Source: Frankia sp. RB7 (GTDB taxonomy: Bacteria > Pseudomonadota > Alphaproteobacteria > Rhizobiales > Xanthobacteraceae). From it: a stretch of 37,186 nucleotides of DNA. The notes under the pieces are model-generated. The model saw only the letters and a list, made by a program, of their open reading frames with translations, was not told where the DNA came from and did no database searches. How positions within the stretch are numbered: position 1 is the first letter of the stretch; the number at the start of each line of letters is the position of its first letter. Both the position numbers and the translations under genes were made by a program. Of the stretch, positions 31,117 to 37,186 are shown one piece after another. The DNA is taken from positions 1 to 37,186 of the forward strand of contig JAUEPE010000067.1 in NCBI GenBank assembly GCA_030403585.1, read 5' to 3'.

Positions 31117-31461
31117 ATGACTCCCAAGACCTTCGAGACCCGCTGCCTGCGACTGCCCGCCGCCACCAAGGTGGTGCAATGGGAAGGCACCTCCGTATTC
31201 AAGGTCGGCGGCAAGATGTTCGCGCTGACTGGCGGCTTTACCGCAAGCTACATGTTCAAGACCGCTGATATGGCCTACGCGATGCTGATCGAGCACGGTG
31301 TCGCGCGGCCGGCGCCCTATCTGGCGCGAGCCAAATGGGTGCAGTTGGTGAGCAACGACGCGTTGCCGGATGCCGAGCTCACTGCCTATCTCGCGCAGGC
31401 CCATGCCCTGACTGTAGCAAAGCTGACGCGCAAGGCCCGCAAGGAGCTTGGGCTGGACTAG
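31117..31461 (+). CDS. MmcQ/YjbR family protein
   Basis: A 114-residue protein of the YjbR/MmcQ fold, often labelled DNA-binding. It begins MTPKTFETRCLRLPAATKVVQWEGTS, contains FKVGGKMFALTGG and RPAPYLARAKWVQL, and ends with KLTRKARKEL, matching the family's compact alpha-beta layout. No Shine-Dalgarno is clear before the ATG. It diverges from the AhpD-like gene with 69 bases between starts and ends with its stop overlapping the LysR stop on the other strand (CTAG at 31458-31461). Function unknown. Confidence 0.88.
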   Translation: MTPKTFETRCLRLPAATKVVQWEGTSVFKVGGKMFALTGGFTASYMFKTADMAYAMLIEHGVARPAPYLARAKWVQLVSNDALPDAELTAYLAQAHALTVAKLTRKARKELGLD

Positions 31462-32369
31462 AGCTTCGCCTCGCCAAAAATGCGACCGACCCAATCGAGG
31501 AAGACGCGCAGGCGCAGTGTCAATTGTCGGTTCTGCGGATAGAGCGCCGACAACGGCGTCGGCGACGGCGGATGATTCGGCAGCACCTCGACCAGCGCGC
31601 CGCTGGCAAGGTCGTCCGCAAAACGATAGCGCGGCGCCTGCACCAGGCCGAAGCCGAGCCGCGCCAGATCCGCCATCGTGTCGGAATTGTTCACCCTGAT
31701 CCGGCTCAGCAGCACGATCTCGCGCAAGGCACCGTTGACCGAAAACTCCAGCGGCAGCACGTCGCCGCTACGCGACGAGATAAAGCCGACCATCTGGTGG
31801 CTGTCGAGTTCATCGAGGGACGCGGGCGTGCCGTGCGCGGCGAGATAGGCGGGGCTCGCCACCGTCACCTCCGCAATCGAGCCGAGACGGCGCTGGATCA
31901 TGCCGCTGTCCTCGGGCTGCCCAGAGCGGATGACGCAGTCGACACCCTCGCGCACGAGATCGACGAGGCGATCGCCCTGTCCGATCTGCAGCTCGATCAG
32001 CGGATGGCGTGCCAGGAATTCCGGCAGTTTCGGCAGAATGAGGGTGCGCGTCAGCAGTGGATGCGCATCGAACCGCAACAGCCCGCGCGGCTGGGCGTCA
32101 CGCATCGCGCTCTCCGCCTCCTCGACCTCCGCCAGGATCGCGACGCAGCGGCGATAATACTCCTCGCCGTCGAGCGTCGGCGTGACATGCCGCGTGGTGC
32201 GCTCGAGCAGGCGCACACCGAGATGGGCCTCGAGGCCGCGCAGGACTTCGCTTGCGGTGGAGCGCGGCAGACCGAGATCGGCCGCAGCAGCGGTGAAGCT
32301 GCGCCTTTCCACGAGGCGGACGAACAGGCGCATGGTCTCGAAGCGGTCCATGGCCGGATTGTTCAACAT
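31458..32369 (-). CDS. LysR family transcriptional regulator
   Basis: A 303-residue LysR-type regulator. The helix-turn-helix occupies about residues 9-66 (METMRLF-like start FETMRLFVRLVERRSFTAAAADLGL, then STASEVLRGLEAHLG and LLERTTRHVTPT). The effector-binding domain follows from about residue 95. RLFVRLVERRSF and the DLDSHQMV-type C-part place it with the many CrgA-like regulators. The ATG at 32369 gives a normal length; an ATG at residue 7 is an alternative start. The regulator does not sit beside a clearly divergent target: its upstream 137 bases lead to the nucleotidyltransferase stop. Target unknown. Confidence 0.93.
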   Translation of the reverse strand: MLNNPAMDRFETMRLFVRLVERRSFTAAAADLGLPRSTASEVLRGLEAHLGVRLLERTTRHVTPTLDGEEYYRRCVAILAEVEEAESAMRDAQPRGLLRFDAHPLLTRTLILPKLPEFLARHPLIELQIGQGDRLVDLVREGVDCVIRSGQPEDSGMIQRRLGSIAEVTVASPAYLAAHGTPASLDELDSHQMVGFISSRSGDVLPLEFSVNGALREIVLLSRIRVNNSDTMADLARLGFGLVQAPRYRFADDLASGALVEVLPNHPPSPTPLSALYPQNRQLTLRLRVFLDWVGRIFGEAKL

Positions 32370-32506
32370 AGCCGACCGGTGATGGCAAGAGCCGCCGGAT
32401 CATCCGTGCCGTGCGATCGGCTGGGATGATTACCATCCTCCCACTGGAATGGTGCTCGGAGACTGACGCCGCCTCCGGCTCTTGTTGCGGATGGGCGCCG
32501 CGCGTC

Positions 32507-33136
32507 CTACTGCGGTGATTGTCGTTCCTTCGAGCGGCGGAGTTTCGGACGGCTCTCTTCGACATGAGGAAGATCGAGCGCCGAACGCAGCCGGCCCTTG
32601 CCACGTTCGTACAACATGGCATGAGTTGACGGCTCCAGAAGATCAGTACGAGGCTTGAAATCGGAAATCACTTTGTTGAACGGGATCGCGCCGCAGCCCG
32701 GCGCTGCGCAATCTCGTTTGACGTTCGGACAAGCGTTGAACTGACAGAGCCGGCCGAGATAGCGGTCGGTGCTCGGCTCAATCAGAAAAATGTCGAGTTG
32801 CTGGCTGACCACGCTGGTACCGGCTCCTCGTTCGAAAGCGGCTCGTAGCGCCCGGGCCGCGGCGCGACGTAATCCGTCGAGTTGTCGCTGCGAATCGATC
32901 CAAAGCGCCAGATCGAGATCACGGCATTCATGCCAGACTTCGATGCCCTGTCGTCGAAATTCCGAAAACCGCGGGACTTCCTTCCAGAGCGCCTTGGCGA
33001 CCGAGCCGATCACGGCGACGGCCCGCACGTCCGGAAAAGACGTCCACGCGTCCGTGACGACGTCAGCAGCAATCCTGAATTCCCGTTGCCGAAGCAACAT
33101 GAAGCGGTCTTGTTCCGCAATCTCCGAACGCCTCAC
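32507..33136 (-). CDS. Nucleotidyltransferase-fold protein with four-cysteine motif
   Basis: A 209-residue protein that looks like a pol beta-type nucleotidyltransferase. Gly44-Ser45 (VIGSVAKALW), Asp73-x-Asp75 (CRDLDLALW) and a third acidic residue Asp115 (QQLDIFLIE) form the expected active-site triad. A C-terminal cluster Cys131-x4-Cys136-x6-Cys143-x4-Cys148 may bind zinc. Start is GTG at 33136, nine bases after GGAGAG. It lies 56 bases downstream of the SWIM-SNF2 helicase on the same strand, likely co-transcribed. Substrate (protein, RNA or small molecule) is unknown; it is longer than the MNT antitoxins and no HEPN toxin gene is adjacent. Confidence 0.8.
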   Translation of the reverse strand: MRRSEIAEQDRFMLLRQREFRIAADVVTDAWTSFPDVRAVAVIGSVAKALWKEVPRFSEFRRQGIEVWHECRDLDLALWIDSQRQLDGLRRAAARALRAAFERGAGTSVVSQQLDIFLIEPSTDRYLGRLCQFNACPNVKRDCAAPGCGAIPFNKVISDFKPRTDLLEPSTHAMLYERGKGRLRSALDLPHVEESRPKLRRSKERQSPQ

Positions 33137-33192
33137 TGTCTCTCCATGGACCGGCTAAGTGCCCCGTCGATCTTCCCCCCAGGTATGATCAG

Positions 33193-35646
33193 CTAAGTTG
33201 TCCCGCCGCGCAAGGTTCTGCCCAACTCAGACAGGAGGTCGCCCAATCGGCTGGCGGTTTCTGGAGAAGGGAGCGGGATCCTGAGACTTTGTGAACCGTT
33301 GGCGGGATCGCGCTCGAGCCAGGGATAAGCAGCAGAGCCGGAACCATTTGCCGCAGCGATGGCGCCGATGAACTGCGCCCCCATCTGAATCAACGCTTGC
33401 CACGGATCGGACGACACATCGCGAGACGTGGATTCTTCGGCTTGCACGAACGAGGCTTCGCTCGCGTGTTCGCCCAGAGGGTCGGCACGGCCGGCGCTAT
33501 CAACGGGGCCGGCCTCCTCTGCCGCAGTGACGGCCTCGCCGCTTCCCATGCTCCCGGTCACGCTCTCCACGTCTTTCATGAAACGGTTCAGGCGCGATCC
33601 CCCCAGCGAGACCTCATTGCTGCCTCCGTCGAGAATGCCTTCGGATAGCGACCGCTTGAACGCCAGCACCGAGAGCATGCCTTCCTCGATGGTTCCCTTC
33701 GCAACGAAATTGACGATCTGGACCGGACGTGCCTGGCCGAGGCGATGGATGCGCGCGATGCGTTGCTCGAGGACGGCGGGATTCCATGGCAGGTCCATAT
33801 TCACAAGCGTTGAGGCGTGCTGGAGATTGAGGCCGGTGCTGCCGGCATCCGTCGACAGGAATACGCGACAGGTCGGGTCGTCCCGGAAGCGCTGGACCAG
33901 GTCCGGCCGCTTCGCCGACGGTACGCCGCCATGGAAGCTGACATAGCCGATCCCACGCGCCTGAAGGCGGCGGATCACAATGTCGTGGGTGCGTGTCCAC
34001 TGTGAAAACACCACGGCCTTGGCGTCTGGCACTGCAAACAGTTGATCGAGCAGTACAGCAAGTTCGTCGGCCTTGACGCCGTGATCGCTCTCGTGATCCA
34101 GCAGATATGTGCTGTTGCAGGACATCCGCATGTTCTGAAGCGCGCAGGTCAGCCGGCGCTGATCCTTGTCCGAGAGAAATTTGGTCCTGCGCCAGCGCTT
34201 CACGATCGCGGCCACATTGTCCGCGTTTTCCTTGTGCAGCTCGATCTGTGGCTCGGTCATGGGAACCAGTACGTTCTGGTCGGTCCGGCTGGGCAATTGC
34301 CGGAGAACTTCCGACTTTCGCCGACGGATCATGACGGGTGCCAGGGTTTCGCCGATCTTGTCCAATGCGCGATAGCCGGTGACGCGGCCGTTCTCGTCCT
34401 TGACCTGGTGCTCGTGCAAGAGCTTCCAAGTCGGCCCCAGGCGATGCTGATCGACGAACTGGACAATGGAGATCAGTTCTTCAAGCTTGTTCTCCAGCGG
34501 CGTCCCCGTGAGCACGATCGCGTATGGGCTGTCGATGCGCTTCAGGGCTCGTGCGGCAACCGTATTCCAGTTCTTGACGCGTTGGGCTTCGTCGACGATG
34601 ACCAGTTCAGGCGACCAAGCGGCGATCAATTCGAGATCGGGCTGGAGCTTCTCGTAATTCGTGATCTTGCAGAAATCGTCGAGCGCATAATCGTTCCGGC
34701 GTTGCACGCGGCCACCCTCGATGACGCGCGCACCGCGCTTGTCACGCCGGCCCGTGAACCGTGCCATTTCGCTTTGCCATTGATATTTGAGCGAGGTCGG
34801 ACAAATCACCAGGACCCTCGATACGCCGAAGTGACGGGCCAGGATCTCCATCGCTGCGACCGCTTGAATGGTCTTGCCCAGCCCCATGTCGTCACCGATC
34901 AGCGCACGGCCGGTGCGCACAGCAAACAACGCGCCTTCGGCCTGATAGGGATAGAGCGACATCTTGAGCAGACGATGCAGCTTGGGGTCAGCTGCACCAC
35001 GCGGAAACAACCGAGCGAGTTGCTTGGACCGACGGTCGGCATCCCGGCGTCCCGCGACAAAATCGAGCGCGTCGTCGTAGGCGCGCAGCTCATGTCCGCT
35101 CTTCGATGCCAAGCCGAGGAAAACGTCGAGTAGGCCCAGACGGTCTACAGGCAGAAGGCCGTCGCGGTCCTGATCAAACAGCCGGGCGGCCGCCTCCCTC
35201 AATTTCGCCGGACAATCGGTTCCGGCGCGGAAATGCAGGCTACGCGGACCCTGGTTGCGCAAGAAGAGCTCGGAAAATGGCGGTTGGTAGCCTCGGGCGA
35301 AAGCCGCTTTGGCGCCGCGCTTCTTCTCCAGTTGGGCAAGCACGAACTCCAGATGCTTGCAGGTCCCAAGCTCGTTGGTGGCGTAGTCTGGACATGAGCA
35401 GAAATTGCCGCCGGGTCCGATGCCGCGTATCGCCACGCGATAGCTCGATTTCGAGACCGGGTTGGTGACCTTGAACTCCGAGAAAAACGGATCGACGCCC
35501 AAATTCTCGAAGAGGAAGGACTGCTCGCGGCCGAACTGGCGACGCAGCCCGCGTTGCCACTCGACGGGCGACAAGTCCGTGGGTGGGTGCGCGCGCGATA
35601 GCTTGGCCGGTTTGCGTGGCGCGCTACGCGCTGGAACAGATGTCAT
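33193..35646 (-). CDS. SWIM-domain SNF2 family helicase
   Basis: An 817-residue SWI2/SNF2 ATPase. An N-terminal SWIM zinc finger (Cys83-x-Cys85-x10-Cys96-x-His98) is followed by the helicase core from about residue 230: Walker A GDDMGLGKT (251-259), DEAQ box (352-355), LTGTPLEN (379-386) and motif VI QRIARIHRLGQ (628-638). The final 150 residues are rich in Ser, Gly, Ala and Glu without a recognised domain. Such proteins translocate on duplex DNA; bacterial SWIM-SNF2 relatives are linked to RapA-like or DNA-repair roles, and other SNF2 proteins to defence systems. It is divergent from the MarR-GNAT gene and is followed by a nucleotidyltransferase gene. Confidence 0.94.
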   Translation of the reverse strand: MTSVPARSAPRKPAKLSRAHPPTDLSPVEWQRGLRRQFGREQSFLFENLGVDPFFSEFKVTNPVSKSSYRVAIRGIGPGGNFCSCPDYATNELGTCKHLEFVLAQLEKKRGAKAAFARGYQPPFSELFLRNQGPRSLHFRAGTDCPAKLREAAARLFDQDRDGLLPVDRLGLLDVFLGLASKSGHELRAYDDALDFVAGRRDADRRSKQLARLFPRGAADPKLHRLLKMSLYPYQAEGALFAVRTGRALIGDDMGLGKTIQAVAAMEILARHFGVSRVLVICPTSLKYQWQSEMARFTGRRDKRGARVIEGGRVQRRNDYALDDFCKITNYEKLQPDLELIAAWSPELVIVDEAQRVKNWNTVAARALKRIDSPYAIVLTGTPLENKLEELISIVQFVDQHRLGPTWKLLHEHQVKDENGRVTGYRALDKIGETLAPVMIRRRKSEVLRQLPSRTDQNVLVPMTEPQIELHKENADNVAAIVKRWRRTKFLSDKDQRRLTCALQNMRMSCNSTYLLDHESDHGVKADELAVLLDQLFAVPDAKAVVFSQWTRTHDIVIRRLQARGIGYVSFHGGVPSAKRPDLVQRFRDDPTCRVFLSTDAGSTGLNLQHASTLVNMDLPWNPAVLEQRIARIHRLGQARPVQIVNFVAKGTIEEGMLSVLAFKRSLSEGILDGGSNEVSLGGSRLNRFMKDVESVTGSMGSGEAVTAAEEAGPVDSAGRADPLGEHASEASFVQAEESTSRDVSSDPWQALIQMGAQFIGAIAAANGSGSAAYPWLERDPANGSQSLRIPLPSPETASRLGDLLSELGRTLRGGTT

Positions 35647-35794
35647 TTGCTGGCTCTCATGATGGCAGGCGACTGGCGCTGCATACTAACGCTTGCGCAA
35701 TCGCGGCATAACCAGCTTCAGATCGAAATCCACTGCCGGCTGCATGATCTCACTCGAACGGCGCTCGCCTTCTTCTCCGATCTGTCCGGCGCAA

Positions 35795-35829
35795 TTGACA
35801 GATAGATATATCTGACTAAAGTCAGGTAT
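35795..35829 (+). promoter_or_regulatory. Promoter and MarR-type operator abutting the MarR-GNAT start
   Basis: TTGACA at 35795-35800 is a good -35. ATATCTGAC-TAAA-GTCAGGTAT (35808-35829) is a palindrome with eight of nine arm bases matching, ending on the base before the ATG. A nested perfect palindrome AGATATATCT (35804-35813 region) overlaps it. No proper Shine-Dalgarno fits before the ATG, and a -10 near 35817-35822 would start the mRNA at about the ATG, so a leaderless transcript is plausible. Confidence 0.6.
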
Positions 35830-36708
35830 ATGCTCGATCCCGTCTCCCGCGTCCGCCGCTTCAACCGTGCCGTGACCTCTGCTGTCGGCGCGCTCGATCA
35901 TTCATTCCTCGGGCGCGGCCGGCCGTTAGGTGCGGCGCGCGTGCTCAATGCGATCGGGCACGGACGCTCGGATGTGGCCGAGATCCGCGATTATCTCGGC
36001 CTCGATTCAGGGCTGATGAGCCGGCTGTTGCGAAGTCTCGAGGACGAAGGCGTAGTCGAGACCAGCGCGCATGAGGACGATGCGCGGCGCCGCGTCGCCC
36101 GGCTTTCGCGCACGGGCCGGCGTGAGTTCGCCGCCTATGAGGCGCTGTCGAACAAGCAAGCGGAAGGCTTCCTTGCTGGGCATTCGCAAGCCGAGGCGCT
36201 GTTGGCGGCGATGGACCTGATCGCCTCTGCGCTGACGCGCGAGCGCATCGCGCTTGACGAGATGGATCCACAGGGCGACGAGGCGCGCTATTGCCTCGGC
36301 GAATACTATGCCGAGCTCGGCCGCCGCTTCAAACAGGGCTTTGACGTCTCGCTGTCGCGCGATCCCGATGCCAAGGACATGCGCCGGCCCCGCGGCAGCT
36401 TCATCGTCGCGATGTCGGACACGCTGCCGATTGGCTGCGTCGGCCTGAAGGGAACCGATCACGGCTATGCCGAGATCAAGCGGCTGTGGGTCGCGCCGTC
36501 CGCGCGCGGATTGGGGCTCGGCAAGCGCCTGATGGAGGCCGCCGAGGATGCCGCACGCACGCTCGGCATCGCGCTGCTGCGGCTCGACACCAACAGTGCG
36601 CTGCCGGAAGCCGGCCGGCTCTACCGCAGCACCGGCTGGCGCGAGATCCCGCGCTTCAACGATGACCCGTATCCGGATCTGTTCTTCGAGAAACAGATCC
36701 GGTCGTAG
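35830..36708 (+). CDS. MarR-GNAT fusion protein (helix-turn-helix regulator with acetyltransferase)
   Basis: A 292-residue bifunctional protein. The N-terminal MarR winged helix covers about residues 10-140, with the recognition segment GLDSGLMSRLLRSLEDEGVVE and the wing HEDDARRRVARLS. The GNAT domain covers about 165-290, with the acetyl-CoA loop RLWVAPSARGLGLGKRLM (Arg226-Gly231) and LPEAGRLYRSTGWREI. Such fusions are known in the MarR family; the acetyltransferase may modify a small compound or sense acetyl-CoA. The gene is directly preceded by a palindromic operator, so it is probably autoregulated, and the divergent SNF2 gene could share control. It converges on the MFS fragment with six bases between them. 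Confidence 0.95.
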   Translation: MLDPVSRVRRFNRAVTSAVGALDHSFLGRGRPLGAARVLNAIGHGRSDVAEIRDYLGLDSGLMSRLLRSLEDEGVVETSAHEDDARRRVARLSRTGRREFAAYEALSNKQAEGFLAGHSQAEALLAAMDLIASALTRERIALDEMDPQGDEARYCLGEYYAELGRRFKQGFDVSLSRDPDAKDMRRPRGSFIVAMSDTLPIGCVGLKGTDHGYAEIKRLWVAPSARGLGLGKRLMEAAEDAARTLGIALLRLDTNSALPEAGRLYRSTGWREIPRFNDDPYPDLFFEKQIRS

Positions 36709-36714
36709 ATCTCG

Positions 36715-37186
36715 TCACGCCGCCACCGGCGCCGGCTCGGCTCGCGGCTTGGGGAACGGCCGGAACGTCATCGCCATCAGGAACGCACCGAGGCCCATCG
36801 CCCAGGAGCCGATATAGAGCCAGGCGTAGCTGGAGAAGGCATCGTAGATCAGGCCGCCGGCGAGCGGGCCGGTCGCCATGCCGAGACTGCCGGCCATCGC
36901 CGTACCGCCGATCACGGTGCCCATCATCTTGAGCGGAAAGTTTTCGCGGATGATCACCGCGTAGAGCGGCATCGTGCCGGCATAGATGAAGCCGAAGATC
37001 GTCGCGACCGCGTAGAACGTCGTGAGCTCATGGGCGAAGACATAGGCGAGCGCGCCGAAGGCTTGCGCGAGCAGGCCTCCGACCAGCACGCGCTTGGCGC
37101 CGAGCCGATCACCCATCAGGCCGAAGGCGATGCGGCCGCCGAGGCCGGCCAGTCCCTCGACACTGTAGATCGTCACCGCCGCGATC
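36715..37186 (-). CDS. MFS transporter, C-terminal part (5' end outside window)
   Basis: The frame is open to the right edge, so the start lies beyond the window. The visible 157 residues cover about five transmembrane segments. GRIAFGLMGDRLGAKRVLVGG is the second-half copy of MFS motif A (G-x3-D-R-x-G-x-K/R). GMATGPLAGGLIYDAF is a typical late helix of the OFA/monocarboxylate-type permeases, but substrate cannot be told from this part. A valine (GTG) codon at 37176 is internal, not the start, because upstream codons continue the helix (IAAVTIYSVEGL). Confidence 0.9.
   Translation of the reverse strand, partial: IAAVTIYSVEGLAGLGGRIAFGLMGDRLGAKRVLVGGLLAQAFGALAYVFAHELTTFYAVATIFGFIYAGTMPLYAVIIRENFPLKMMGTVIGGTAMAGSLGMATGPLAGGLIYDAFSSYAWLYIGSWAMGLGAFLMAMTFRPFPKPRAEPAPVAA

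Noticed and set aside
31048..31494. Upstream extension of the AhpD-like protein
   Set aside because: It is antisense to the MmcQ/YjbR gene and not conserved in the family.
32507..33136. MNT antitoxin of a HEPN-MNT toxin-antitoxin pair
   Set aside because: The protein is longer than MNT antitoxins, carries a Cys cluster, and no HEPN gene is adjacent.
34042..35133. Plus-strand 363-codon frame opposite the SNF2 gene
   Set aside because: Shadow of the helicase core, whose motifs are unambiguous.

Overview
The window is GC-rich chromosomal DNA from an alphaproteobacterium, most likely Bradyrhizobium or a close relative in the Nitrobacteraceae. The assignment rests on gene content and style, since no search could be run. 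The signs are two paralogous branched-chain-amino-acid-type binding proteins, a complete liv operon, a DUF47-pit phosphate pair, NnrU, Lin0512 and DUF429 proteins, and palindromic intergenic repeats of the kind seen throughout that genus. Coding density is high and almost every gene looks intact. Both ends cut genes: the 3' part of purF on the left and the 3' part of an MFS gene on the right. No tRNA, rRNA, insertion sequence, prophage or CRISPR array was seen.

Layout. 1-3.3 kb: purF end, a short-chain dehydrogenase and an orphan ABC binding protein, separated by hairpin repeats. 3.3-7.3 kb (minus strand): a probable operon TPR membrane protein > small lipoprotein > der > MFS efflux pump, resembling the enterobacterial yfgM-bamB-der order but with a short non-propeller lipoprotein in the BamB position. 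7.4-12.0 kb (minus): acyl-CoA-synthetase-like ligase, NnrU, a TonB/TolA-C-like secreted protein, and prfC. 12.1-12.5 kb (plus): a guanidine-II (mini-ykkC) riboswitch directly in front of a sugE/gdx guanidinium exporter. 12.5-14.2 kb (minus): DUF47-pit with a Pho-box-like site upstream. 14.3-19.0 kb (minus): livG-livF-binding protein-livH-livM.

19.3-22.4 kb: a PAS-like protein behind a structured leader, an ArsC/Spx-like protein, CsaA, and a TetR-TauE pair with inverted operator-like sites. 22.4-27.0 kb: Nu-class glutathione transferase, DUF429 protein, serine hydrolase, a Ser-rich protein with two internal repeats, and a GNAT-Lin0512 pair. 27.1-32.4 kb: a long perfect inverted repeat, an acetolactate-synthase-like ThDP enzyme, PadR plus O-methyltransferase with a palindromic operator, an AhpD-like protein divergent from an MmcQ/YjbR protein, and a LysR regulator. 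32.5-37.2 kb: a SWIM-SNF2 helicase followed by a four-cysteine nucleotidyltransferase, then a MarR-GNAT fusion whose operator abuts its start codon, and the MFS fragment.

The best-supported unusual signal is the riboswitch at 12121-12192. It has two ACGA-loop hairpins, and its second loop and arm are a perfect 9-nt complement of the Shine-Dalgarno region of gdx, which suggests a mechanism for guanidine-induced translation. The most open biological question is the SWIM-SNF2 plus nucleotidyltransferase pair, which could be an uncharacterised DNA-repair, genome-maintenance or defence module. That reading is inference only.
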